DNA of 64,000 nucleotides from Bedellia somnulentella (GCA_963576735.1 OY755187.1:16368001-16432000); one strand, 5' to 3'. Numbered from the stretch's first letter, positions 43,340-54,168 are shown. The notes: generated by a model not told the origin, from the sequence alone. Made by a program: numbers and translations.

Positions 43340-46300
43340 GTACTTGTACTACGATCTATTTATTATTAAAATATATTTAGAATAATTTATAAATTGATTT
43401 AGTAGACGGTTTTATGATCAAAGGGTTTGTTACAAATGCAAAATTGTATATAAGATAATATTCTTGTTATTGTTCGACCTTCTAAGTATGTACTTTAGAT
43501 TCTTCTAAGATTAGAAGACCTACGAAATTTTCAAGGTAGAATATCTATATGGGCTTTTCATAGCACTTATTCTTCTAAAAAGAAAACCTCTCAATCTTTC
43601 CTTTCTGTACACATTAACCCTATTTTAATTATCTTACTCCTTTATAATTACTGATTGAAATATCAAAGTTTCATTTATTTATTTGCAGCTGGAAGAATAG
43701 TAATAGAACTCAGGAGTGATGTGGTTCCAAAAACTGCAGAAAATTTTCGAGCTCTCTGCACTGGAGAGAAGGGTATTGGAAAGAATGGAAAGCCATTACA
43801 TTACAAGAAGTGTAGATTTCATAGAGGTTTGAATTTCATGATTGTATTTTATGTATTAAGTGAGACCCAAACAAGACCCAAACTGACTAAAAGTCTTTTT
43901 AGCAAATCCGAATTACTAACTTCTCTTGACATCTTGCGCGTGTGATCTCGTCTGAAGGACTTATAGAATTTATTGTTTGATTCAGCTGCCTCTTCAGATA
44001 ACTCCCCGAACGATACTAAAGCCTGTTCCGCTACCTGAGCCCCGTGAATGAGCACTTTTATGGACGGAAGCTGGAAGGTTAAACCACTGATATTCTTGAA
44101 TCAAAAGACGCGCGGTTTCTAATACATATTTCTCGAAAATTACTTAAAATATGTTTATGTTTCTGTGCAACTGTTCTGCCATGTTCCAATAGCCATACCT
44201 AAATTAAATGCATCCTTGTAAAGGCACATTTAATCGTATAACCTGGAAAGAAAAGTTAAAACTGTTGTATCGGGTTTTGAGAATTTGCTAATTTTGAGTC
44301 TACGCAGTAGTCTTTAAGAACTCGTAGCAGCTACATAGGCAGCTCTTGGCGGCTAAATCTTTTTGTATTCGAAAGAAGACACTTCAATCTTAAAATTGTA
44401 CTATGTGAGAACCATTGACGATATCTGACATACTCTTAAAACTTTAGGAAAAGTCAAAATAATGTTTATTTTTAAACAAAATATTGTTGTACATTAGAAT
44501 GGACAAACATGTTCTAATATGACAGATAACGGTTTAAAATGTACCTGAATTGTAATACATACCTTGTTCTTGGAAATCGATATCCCGGAAGTCACTCACA
44601 AACAATGCAATTCTGAGAATTCACTACCGCACAAACCATGTTCTAATGAGTCACTGATAACGGTGAGCATAAGGGTAAGTGCTTTCACTTTGAGGGTCAA
44701 AAGCAAATTGTTCTCAAATGAAAAGGGTGACATATTTATACTTTTTGGATAGCTTGTTTATCGGTTTATCGGTTAAAACAATAAAATGAATAGTATTTGA
44801 TAGTCGACTTTACCGATTAATGGCCTATGGCGGTACCACTGTGCCTAGGTCTTGTATTTATTTTATTTATTTATTTTTATTAGGAACATCAACAGCGACA
44901 TAATACACAGTTAATAATAGACATCAAGTAAGGCCAATAACAGATGTTCACAGATGTACAGAAAACATATCTAACAATAATGTAGTTTTCACGTTACGTA
45001 TGAGGCAAATAAGAGTATTGCAGTTAAAATTTTTTGGTGACGCAACTAGAATGGTTGGAGATAGGTACCTATCTCCAACCATTCTTCATTTGTCTTTTCC
45101 CCACTCAACTTCCAAAAGAGACTTAAGGGATTTCTAATCCTAATAACAAGTAATTAAAAAAGTGCCATACTGGGCAATTCTATCCTTAATATTTTACAAA
45201 TTGTAGAAAATGCTAATAAGGTGGAAAAAAAAGCAAAAGCAACTAAAAATTACCTAAAGATGACAATTAAAAGTCACAAATTATTTTGTGCTTACATTTA
45301 TTATTTTGGAGTTAAATACTGTCATTGCCATGACATTAAAGGCCATTCAAGGAAGGAATTTGTTATAGTATTTTCTAAGATTTTCACGATTGCACATTAT
45401 AATTGAAACAACTTTTGATTTTCGGATATTTTAATCGCGTATTATTACATTATTTTTAAAGCCCGACGTTTCGAAAACTTTTCAGTTATCATGGTCACGG
45501 GAAGACTGAGGTGTTATTTGTCATTATACAGTACTATAAAATTATTAATACTAACTACCTTCACAAAATTTTAAGTTACATTTGCGTTTAATATTTGATA
45601 AGGAATTCTGATAACTCAATTAGTCACACAGTTTATAGGAAACCCACCCACACTGATAGGTACCTCAATGGTGACTCACACCACCATCCATCTCAGTTAG
45701 CTACTGTTGGTAAAACTTTGTTTCAGAGAGCCAAACATCTTTGTGACGAACACCATCTTGCTGGAGAGCTCAGTCATGTGAAACAAGTTCTTCACAACAA
45801 CAAGCTGAAATTGCCCCGCCAACGTCACCGCTCCTCCGATAAACCACCTACTGTTGAAAGACTCCCTGCAACTCTACCTTTTGTAAAGGGTGTAACAGAC
45901 AAAATTAGTACTGTGTTACAGCGTGCTTCCATTAAGACCTACTTCAAGCCGCACCAAAAGATAAGTCAGTTTCTAAGACCTATCAAATGTCAGATCCCTT
46001 TACAAGATGCAGGCGTTTATAAACTAGACTGTGAGTGTGGTCTTTCATACATCGGCCAAACAAAGCGTAGTGTAGCAACTCGCGTTAGAGAACATATTGC
46101 TGATATGAAGAATAGGCGTCCTGGAAGATCTGCTTTGTGTGAACACACCTTCGATAAGCCAAACCACCACATGCGTTTTGACAAACCTACAATTCTAGCA
46201 AAAGAGAATCGATTGATACCTAGAATGATACGCGAGTCTATTGAAATAAAGAAACATCCAAACTTCAATAGAGATGATGGTTGGCAATTACCACCTGCTT

Positions 46301-49300
46301 GGAACCCGATCATTAGCACAACCAAGCGAGGGAAGAACACTAGCAAGACTCCAGATAACATTAGCTCTTTTTGTACATAGCAAATATTAAACGCAAATGT
46401 AACTTAAAATTTTGTGAAGGTAGTTAGTATTAATAATTTTATAGTACTGTATAATGACAAATAACACCTCAGTCTTCCCGTGACCATGATAACTGAAAAG
46501 TTTTCGAAACGTCGGGCTTTAAAAATAATGTAATAATACGCGATTAAAATATCCGAAAATCAAAAGTTGTTTCAATTATAGGAATTTGTTAGTTTTTTTT
46601 TTTATATTGGATTGAATCAGGCATTACTTTGCTTGACAGTGACTTGTGTTGGGTCGAAACGGGTTGCATATTTGTGGTCGCCTGTGGTTTTTGCTTGTGG
46701 GTGTGTGTGTGGTGCATTGTCTGCTCTTCGATTTCTTGTTAGTGGGAGGGCGGGCGGTGCACAGTGCATTTTGCGTGAAGAATGCAGGTGTTTGGCGGAA
46801 TTGGGCGAAGAAATTTATTAATATTATTATTTAATAATTTTTTTCAGGCATGACTTTATTTATGGTGCAAGGTGGAGACATTGTCAATGGTGATGGCACC
46901 GGAGGGGAAAGTATATATGGACCACAATTTGAAGATGAGAACTTTGAATTATTGGTAAGTAAATAATTTATTTGTAATAAATGAAAGCATATTAAGTAAA
47001 TAGGAAAACCTTACTATCTAGTTGTCAATTCGATTAGAAAGAAAGAAGTCATTTAAGATATTGTTTTATCCATACTATGCAGCATAGCCCACTTAGTACA
47101 CTTGTATATTTATTTATTTAACAATAAACTAAATCTTTACAGGTTACACCTAATGCGATTACATTTCAGGACATATTATAACTTATTATTTATTTCTACA
47201 CCTTATTATAACATAAATACTTTAGTGCAGCACATTGGAAGTAACACCAAGAACACGCAAATATATCCTATACCTCTTTCGATATATTGCTTAGTTTGAT
47301 TTGCTCTCGAATAATTGGACTCACTAGCAACAAATTCGTCCGTGACTGAGGAATTTTAAAAAGTATTCCCCGTGTCGTCGTCTCAAAGTCCCACTAGGTA
47401 TTATGGGAAAATGAGATTAATTTTCAGCAGTGTTTTTTTTTGTAACTTTGTCATGTAAAATTCTCATGAAAGCTTAAAAATTTTCATGCCTAAAACTTAT
47501 TTGCATTAGTATAATTCTGAAATGCTATGCTATAAATTGTTGATATTCACTTGAAGGAAGTCATCAAATTGTCATATTTAGCCGACCCGCTGATGGCCTC
47601 TGTCATGCGATGAGGAAAAATATACATACATACATATCATACATATTCTCACGCCGTTAGTTCCCATTGAGGTAGGCAGAGACTATCGATCGCCACTTTG
47701 TACGATCCTGGCAAACCTCTCTGGCTTCGTTTACATCCATCAATCTTTTCATACATGCTCTTTTATTCTTCATACTGCGGACACCTGCCTTTTTGAGCAC
47801 ATTTTCTATTTGATCCAAATGTGTCCTCCGAGGTCGTCCTCTACTAACATTACCTTCCACATTGTCTCTATATATCTCTTTCACCAATTTACTGTCATCC
47901 ATCCTCTCTATGTGCCCAAACCATCTCAACATTCCTTTTTCTATCTTTTATACAATATCATCTTTTACACAAAACCTTTCACGAATCACATCATTCCTCA
48001 CACCATCACATAACCTTACATTACAAACTTTTCTAAGGGATCTCATTTCTACTGCATTCACTCTACTTTCATGCTTCTTATTTATTTATTTATTTAAGGA
48101 ACACCAACAGCATACATATTAACACGATCATATGATTATATATGACTAAAGTCTTATTCTAATATTGTATGCCAATTAAAGGCGTATATACGTATATATA
48201 TCGTATTATAGGCCACACCCAACATCTACTGCCATACATAAGCGTAGGAACGAGGACAGCATCATGCACAGCCATTCGGGCCTTTTCAGACACCGACTGA
48301 CTAGACATTAGACTATCCAGTGCTACCCTTTTTCACTCTTCTCTCGATATCTTCATCACACTTTCCATCCCTAGTAAACAAACTTCCCAAATATACAAAC
48401 TCTTTCACTTGTTCCACTTTCTTACCATTAATATCAATCACGCATTCGGTCATATTCACCTCTCTCTCAAAAACCATAGTTTTTGTTTTATCCACATTCA
48501 CCCTCATTCCCTTTTTTTCAAAAGACGCACATGCAATATTCATCATCTCTTGCAGCTCTTCCACCGATGATGCAAGTAGCACTTGATCGTCGGCATATAA
48601 GAGGCATTTAATGATGAATCCACCCATTCTCAATCCATAATCACTTTCACGCAACTCTGTTAAACAGTCATCCATGAACAAATTGAAGAGCCTCGGGGAA
48701 GCTACACAACCCTGTCGGACACCCCGAGAGATCCCGAACCAGTCAGTATTTTCCCCGTTTACTCTCACACATGCACTGGAATCCTCATAGAGTGATACCA
48801 GTGCACGTATAAGTCGACTCCCCAAACCGAACTTGGATAACACCTCCCATAAACACTTTCTTACCACCCTATCATACGCCTTCTCTAAATCAATGAAGGA
48901 GCAATACACCTTTCGGTTCTTAGCTAAGAACTTTTCGGTGATGCTCCTTAAAGAGAAGATTTGGTCCATACATCCCATTCCCTTTCTAAATCCTGCTTGC
49001 ACATCCCAAATTTTATCATCCGTTTCATTCATCACTCTTTCAATCAAAACCTTTGCATACAATTTACCGACAATGCTGAGTAGGCTAATTCCACGGAAAA
49101 ATATGTTTTTAAAATTATCCACATAACTTTTACTTTTTTTTAAAGCTAAGAACCTTCTCCAAGTTCAAGTAACACCTTACAAAAAGAATCAATCGAATCA
49201 GCCGTTTTCGAGTTTTGCGCTTAGCAACACATTTTTATTATATAGATAAATAGCTGTTGAAACGCATTAATAAAATATTCAATCATAAAGCAACTTAACC

Positions 49301-52300
49301 TAATTGTTATTATATAATATATATTTAAAAAAAACTTTTATAAATCAAATACTTATACGTTGCCGAATAGTGCCGGCTTAGAATATTACTACCCCTTTCT
49401 ACCCACGGGTGTCCTAAGAGGCGACTAAGGGTGTGGGGCTTTTTTAAGTGGTTTTGGGGCGATGCGGTTGGAGGCCCATAACCAAAGATACTCTATTTCT
49501 ACCATCTTGTCCCTAAATAGTCCGTATATGTTTATTTAAGGTCATAAAAGCCTTGTGTTGTTCAATTCCACATCCTCTCATGGATGTCCGTAGAAAGTGA
49601 CTAAGGGTTTAGTTGATATGCGTCCTTAAATTTAAGTATGTGGCGTACTTAGATTTATATTTTACAATTCGTTATTTATATTCATAGTAATATTAATGTG
49701 TGTGTTGCTGTGTAGTGTCGGCTTAGAATAGCACTACCCCATTTCTTCCGGTGAGTGTACGTAAGAGGCGACTAACGGTATTGAGGCCTTTAAGAGATTG
49801 TTGGGCGATGCGGTTGGAGACCCATTACCAACAACCTGTATTTTAACCATCTTTTCCCCACTCACATTTCCAAAAGTGGCTGAGGAATTTCTGATTCCTT
49901 AGCTCTGGCTACCCCTTCTAGGGAGTTATAGCCGTGGGTATATGTATGTATGTTACATTAATGTTACTAACATTCATCTAATATCCCACATACTAACATT
50001 TAGCACACACACAGATATATTTAATGATTGTATTAATAATGTTCAATTTAAATTTTCACAGTTGGCAATCCGTAATAAATAAATATACTTACTTTATTTG
50101 TAGCACGGGCCCGGCGTGCTAAGCATGGCCAACAAGGGCGCCCCGCACACCAACGGCTCCCAGTTCTGCATCACCACCGTGGACTGTCCGCAGCTGGACA
50201 ATACCAATGTGGTCTTTGGAAGAGTGGTCAGTGGACTGGGCATTGTGGTCGAGATACAGAGCTATGGGTGCCAGGATACCGGGAAACTAAGAGTGGTGGG
50301 TATAATATAGTAATAATATATAGTTTCATAGTATATAATAGTTTTATAGTGTCTGCAGTTAGACAATACCAATGTGGTCTTTGGTCAAGTGGTCAGTGGG
50401 TTTGGTATAGTGATAGAGATACAGAGCTATGGGTGTCAGGATACCGGGAAACTAAGAGTGGTGAGTACATACATACATACATCATATATATTATTAATAT
50501 AATATATATATTATACTCATGGCTATAAATCCCTAGAACAGTTAGGCAGAGTTTCGGAATAGGGAATTTCTCAGCCATTTTCGGAAGTTATGTACGAGTA
50601 TTATACAGGCACATATTATTTAGGCACCTAATTGATAAAAAATAAATTACCGGATTGTTTCAATTGATCCCCAATTTCTTTTCACACAATATTTTTCCTC
50701 GCATTATCCATCCATACAATTTGGGATGTTTCAAATCTAATAAAAACTGGAGATAGCGATCTATTTCGACTAGTCTTTCATCCTCCATTTTTAACCGACT
50801 TCCAAAAAAAGGAGTGTTCTCAATTCGACCGTATATATATATATTTTTTTATGTTGATTCGCCGATTACTTCGCCATTTATGAACCAATTTTGTTTTTTT
50901 TTTATTAGTAAGCAGACTCCCGGAATGGTACCATGATGAGGATATCTGGGTCTGATGATGGGATCCTGGAGAAATTGAGGGGAACCCTCAAATTTTATAG
51001 GCAAATGTACCGCGTTTTACATATTTTCTGAACTTATATTGGCATTGGCTTCTGAAAATCATATTGTTATGCTGCTGAGCTGATGATGAAAGCTCAATCA
51101 CTAGGAGTTAGGAAACAGTTCTTTCAATATTCAATATAGATTTATACTCCTCTTCGTAGCTTTTATGAAGAGAAGTACACATTCACTAAACATTTTTTTT
51201 GTTATGTTATTGTTACCGAGAAAGTACCATGAGACCAGGATCTGATGATGGCATTCCAGGAAATCGAGGGGACTGTCGAAACTCACAATTATGTGACAGT
51301 GTATTTGTTCAAAACGCCGATAGGCCAGCCCTGTATAACGCGAGAACACTGTCCAAGCAAATCGTGGGTACTCTGAACAACAGGTGACAATGTCACGTGA
51401 TATTCAGAAGTATTACTACCTCTGCTAACCCCTTCGGGGATATTCGGCGTGAACGTTTGAGTCTTTCTTGAGATGTAGAATTGTAGACCATCGCCTTTCG
51501 AGGGATTTCAAGAACAATGTAAAGTTACATATAGTTGAGCCTATTTAATATCGTACACTAATAGAAATACCGGAAATACGAAGAATAATACAGTAACCGT
51601 CGCTTCCTCATCCGAGAGGCAACTTTGCCAGGTCTAACCATCTCTAAAACTCGTAAAATAAAATAATTTCTTTATTCCACACGCGTCATTTCAACCTACC
51701 TAAATATTAAAATTCTCTTAAATTATTTTTTGAGTCGGTGCCAGTCAAACAAATGTTAATTCACCCTACTATCTATCTCTGATTATTACAATCTGAACAA
51801 TATATATGTATCGCCTAACGTTTTAAATGGTAAAACGTACAAAAATAAATTTACCCTACAATAAATAAAAGATGTTATTAAAGGAAAGAAAAATTTCGAC
51901 ACTGGCGGGGTTCGAACCCGCGACCTTCGGGTTCGAACCCCGCCAGTGTCGAAAAATTTTTCTTTCCTTTAATAACATCTTTTATTTATAAGTAATAATC
52001 CCCACATGAGGAATTCATGTCAAAAACATTGAATTTACCCTACAACTTCAAGGTATCCTACATTGTATATAAAGTGCGAAATACACACTTATTTTTATCA
52101 ATCATCACATCACGCAGGCTGGCACCGGCTCACATGTTAATTTAAGAGAATTTTAAGATTTAGGTAGGTTTAACTGACGCGTGTGGAATAAAGGAATTGC
52201 CAAGGTATTAATCACAGTACTCATATTCAATTAAAAAACGTTTTTCGTACTTTTTCGTACTAGATTGTTTATTTTCGGTTGTTTTTCCAACTATCAAGTC

Positions 52301-52840
52301 AGTTTTCTTTTTGTTAAAAAATATTTTTGAATAAAGCACTTCTTAAACAGTTGGTAAGTTATTAAGTATATCTGGACATCTATCAACGCTTTTAAAAACG
52401 AGCTTACAACGGTAATCATGTAGGTAAAGAATACATTATTTCGTTGCATTTAGAGTGCACTATGAACTTGAATTATTAGGCGTATTATAGATTCTACCTA
52501 GCTCAATGAGGATAAGGGGCGTAAGTATAAGAAAATGATTGCTTCATTTTTCAGAATAGAATAGGATAAGAACAGCACTACTCCGTCAGAAGTGCTACTT
52601 TATTGTTACTATCATTTCTCCAATCCACTTACAAAATAGGCTTACATTCTTCAACTTGCATTCAAAATTACCATTACAATTTCAACAAAAGCCACTTGAC
52701 AATGTCCTCATTGTTTGCAGGAATGTGTGATAGAAGACTGTGGAGAGTTGAAAGCCTGCCTACCCATTGCGGTGCAATGCGCGGATGGCACCAAAGATGT
52801 GTTGCCGGAATATCCTGAGGATTATCATGAACAAACCACG
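43267..52840 (+). CDS. PPID: Cyclophilin-40-like peptidyl-prolyl isomerase, five visible exons, 3' end outside window
   Basis: Cyclophilin-type prolyl isomerase; Cyp40 proteins are Hsp90 co-chaperones that add a C-terminal TPR domain. Five exons with GT/AG borders join in frame: start at 43267, then [22 protein letters not shown] plus [29 protein letters not shown] with NGSQF, and a final IEDCGEL followed by [11 protein letters not shown], which resembles the linker before the TPR domain. Arg, Phe, Met and Gln of the FHR/FMVQGGD site are present, but three pocket positions differ from cyclophilin A (Phe to Cys after NGSQF, Trp to Gln, His to Asn before VVFG). No TPR exon is visible in the 11 kb of transposons that follow. 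The domain call is firm; the Cyp40 assignment is likely. Confidence 0.85.
43689..43826 (+). CDS. PPID: Cyclophilin gene exon 2
   Basis: 138 nt between TTTGCAG and GTTTGA. It encodes [38 protein letters not shown] and ends in RFHR with the catalytic Arg. Read-through into the intron gives a longer but artificial frame. Confidence 0.92.
43835..44060 (-). pseudogene. Unknown transposon-derived coding fragment in cyclophilin intron 2
   Basis: The minus strand is open for 68 codons: [20 protein letters not shown] and [20 protein letters not shown]. The composition suggests a piece of a repetitive insect ORF, but I cannot name the family. No start context. Confidence 0.4.
44061..45047. other. Cyclophilin intron 2, middle
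   Basis: AT-rich. 44850-45000 has (TTTA)n followed by AGGAACATCAACAGCG, shared with 48077-48130. Confidence 0.4.
45048..45085. repeat. Perfect 38 bp palindrome
   Basis: AGAATGGTTGGAGATAGGTA followed directly by its own complement, with no spacer. The AGATAGG/GGTTGGAGA part resembles the SINE2 GGTTGGAGACCC block. Confidence 0.9.
45366..46580 (+). mobile_element. Penelope-like element, truncated, with perfect 200 bp inverted repeats
   Basis: Inverted repeats 45398-45597 and 46381-46580 are identical over 200 bp. They enclose a 261-codon frame with a GIY-YIG endonuclease. GGAATTTGTTA occurs at 45355-45365 and 46581-46591 as a probable target duplication. The left arm is thus an inverted copy of the 3' UTR joined to a frame lacking its RT part. 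Confidence 0.88.
45595..46380 (+). CDS. Penelope-like element C-terminus with GIY-YIG endonuclease
   Basis: Opens in [20 protein letters not shown], the end of the Penelope RT region, then [11 protein letters not shown], and the endonuclease core [20 protein letters not shown] with RVREHIADM. The CxC before the [11 protein letters not shown] motif, the Arg and the EH are present, so the nuclease looks intact. The stop TAG touches the right inverted repeat. The RT palm is missing, so it cannot act alone. Confidence 0.9.
   Translation: MIRNSDNSISHTVYRKPTHTDRYLNGDSHHHPSQLATVGKTLFQRAKHLCDEHHLAGELSHVKQVLHNNKLKLPRQRHRSSDKPPTVERLPATLPFVKGVTDKISTVLQRASIKTYFKPHQKISQFLRPIKCQIPLQDAGVYKLDCECGLSYIGQTKRSVATRVREHIADMKNRRPGRSALCEHTFDKPNHHMRFDKPTILAKENRLIPRMIRESIEIKKHPNFNRDDGWQLPPAWNPIISTTKRGKNTSKTPDNISSFCT
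46848..46954 (+). CDS. PPID: Cyclophilin gene exon 3
   Basis: 107 nt between TTTTTCAG and GTAAGT, phase 1 to 0. It encodes [20 protein letters not shown] and [16 protein letters not shown]. Confidence 0.93.
46955..47640. other. Cyclophilin intron 3, 5' part
   Basis: AT-rich; no recognisable feature. Confidence 0.45.
47625..49122 (-). pseudogene. RTE-like LINE, RT to 3' end, with internal insertion
   Basis: Minus strand: [53 protein letters not shown] (motif A), [20 protein letters not shown], the [13 protein letters not shown] box and [20 protein letters not shown]. After a ~135 bp insert at 48077-48213 and frame damage the C-terminus resumes ([20 protein letters not shown] to [11 protein letters not shown]). 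The 3' end is TCTGCCTACCTCAATGGGAA, CTAACGGCGTGAG, and a (TATG)n tail. 5'-truncated: no endonuclease. Confidence 0.88.
49363..49513 (+). repeat. SINE2 5' part
   Basis: GTGCCGGCTTAGAATATTAC to TCTACCATCTTGTCCC; 3' half absent. Confidence 0.82.
49708..49955 (+). repeat. SINE2 full-length copy
   Basis: CTGTGTAGTGTCGGCTTAGA to GCCGTGGGTATATGTATG, 248 bp, about 150 bp upstream of cyclophilin exon 4. Confidence 0.9.
50104..50295 (+). CDS. PPID: Cyclophilin gene exon 4
   Basis: 192 nt between TTTGTAG and GTGGGT, phase 0. It encodes [35 protein letters not shown] and DTGKLRV. Its 3' half is duplicated just downstream. Confidence 0.92.
50352..50460 (+). pseudogene. Tandem partial duplicate of cyclophilin exon 4, with intact splice-like ends
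   Basis: About 108 bp repeat the 3' half of exon 4 (LDNTNVVFG to DTGKLRV) with a handful of substitutions and no frame break. It is preceded by CTGCAG and followed by GTGAGT, a better donor than the GTGGGT of the true exon. It reads in phase 0 if CTGCAG is used as acceptor. It could be inert, compete for splicing, or be an alternative cassette. Confidence 0.75.
50461..50600 (-). repeat. SINE2 3' part with expanded AT tail
   Basis: (CATA)n, an AT microsatellite, then CTCATGGCTATAAATCCC. It starts immediately after the donor-like GTGAGT of the duplicated exon 4. Confidence 0.75.
50790..51700. repeat. Composite repeat carrying a SINE1 piece, copy 2 (inverse of copy 1)
   Basis: Starts TTTTTAACCGACTTCCAAAA, contains GGTCTGATGATGGGATCCTG-like blocks and a SINE1 3' part at 51288-51465. 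Same internal order as 22647-23518 when reversed. Confidence 0.75.
51729..52140. mobile_element. Possible TIR element around the foldback
   Basis: AGTCGGTGCCAGTC at the left and GGCTGGCACCGGCT at the right are near-complementary and interrupt the composite repeat. No duplication could be fixed. Confidence 0.4.
51863..51987. repeat. 125 bp near-perfect foldback of half tRNA-like sequences
   Basis: Arms of 58 and 60 bp differ only by two T residues and are separated by CGACCTT. Each arm ends in a B-box-like GGGGTTCGAACCCG and carries AAAGGAAAGAAAAA, so two half tRNA-like elements face each other. Confidence 0.9.
52721..52840 (+). CDS. PPID: Cyclophilin gene exon 5
   Basis: 120 nt between TTTGCAG and GTATTA, phase 0. 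It encodes [18 protein letters not shown] and [13 protein letters not shown], the end of the cyclophilin fold and start of the linker. Confidence 0.85.
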
Positions 52841-52930
52841 GTATTATTATTATTATTTTCTTATTATTATTATCATTTTCTAATTATATGTGTTTATACT
52901 TATATATAAAATGAAAACAAAACAGCTTTA

Positions 52931-54064
52931 GATGAATACATTAGGGTGGCATTGGAGCGGATCCTCAACGTGAGCATGGATGAGACACAATGGCTGCAAG
53001 CATCGCTGCCAATTCGTCACGGGGGGTTGGGTGTAAGGCGGGTACACGACACAAACTTACCAGCTTTTTTGGCTTCCTCGCATGGGGTGGTTGAACTCGT
53101 CGCTAACATTCTTTGTTTACAGGGTGACGAGCTCAACATCCCATTTGTTGGGGAGGCCAAGGAAGCTTGGTCGTCAGTATGTCCCGCAGTAGATCATCCT
53201 GAAAAACCCCACATACAAAGGCAGTGGGACGATCCGTGTTGCGAAAAGAGGGTATCGGACATGCTACAGATAGCTACTGGGCCAGATGTTGCTCGCATAA
53301 AAGCTGCAGGCCTACCTGGATCCGGTGCTTGGTTGAAAGCTCTACCTTCACCCGGATTGGGCACCGCCCTCGACGATGAGTCTTTAAGGGTGGCAGTGGC
53401 ATTGCGGCTCGGAGGCAACGTGTGCGATGCACACCGATGCAGGTGCGGGGCAGCAGTTGATGTTCGTGGGCACCACGGGTTAAGCTGCGCTAAGTCAGCT
53501 GGTCGGTTTCCACGTCATCACATGCTGAATGATGTGCTCCGCCGTGCACTTGTTTCCGCCGGGGTGCCGTGTGTGCTGGAGCCTCCCGGATTGCTGAGGA
53601 CAGATGGTAAACGTCCGGATGGACTCACTCTCATTCCGTGGGAGAAGGGACGATGCCTCGTGTGGGACGCCACCTGCGTCAGTACATACGCAGCATCCCA
53701 CCTACCCAGAGCCACGAGAGCCCCACGTGCCGCGGCGGAGTGGGCAGCTGCTCAGAAGCACGCGAAGTACCTGGCTCTGAAGGACACGTACTTGTTCGTA
53801 CCGTTTGCGGTCGAGGTGAGCGGCGCGTGGTGCGATGAGGCGTGGGAGCTTGTTCGGAGCATTGGACGGCGCTTGAGGGACGTTGGATCAGATCCACGCT
53901 CCGTGTCTTATCTGGTTCAAAGAATATCGTTGGCCATACAACGTGGCAATGCTGCAAGCGTGCTAGGCACTTTTACACCAGATATGACACGGGGCGCGTA
54001 TTGTGACTTGTAAATATTAGTAAGTAAGTTGTAAATTGCATATGTAAATTTAAGTAATTTGTAT
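52931..54064 (+). pseudogene. 5'-truncated LINE tail with CCHC motif and restriction-like endonuclease
   Basis: AACAGCTTTA is duplicated at 52921-52930 and 54065-54074. A 355-codon frame shows LPIRHGGLGVRRVHD, a Cys/His cluster (CDAHRCRCG then HHGLSC), and KRPDGLTLIPWEKGRCLVWD, the PD...D core of the restriction-like endonuclease of R2-type LINEs. The frame is open to its TAA at 54011. RT is missing. I do not assign the clade. Confidence 0.85.
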
Positions 54065-54142
54065 AACAGCTTTAAACATTCGTTGTCCACGTCACCCGGA
54101 GGTGTTTCAAAACTTTGGACAAATATAGCAAAATATATGGCA

Positions 54143-54168
54143 ACAGTGATAGCTCAGTGAGTAGTAGT
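54143..54168 (+). repeat. SINE1 head stub
   Basis: GTGATAGCTCAGTGAGTAG is the A-box part of SINE1. The rest (from CTTATCGTGCAGACG) reappears at 63088, beyond two inserted LINEs. Confidence 0.7.

Noticed and set aside
43655..43945. Separate small plus-strand cyclophilin ORF of 96 residues
   Set aside because: It is exon 2 plus intron read-through on both sides; the GTTTGA donor at 43827 and phase with exon 3 explain it.
52946..54013. Host gene of 355 residues
   Set aside because: Although open and GC-rich, it carries a LINE-type Cys/His cluster and restriction-like endonuclease core and is flanked by a 10 bp target duplication.
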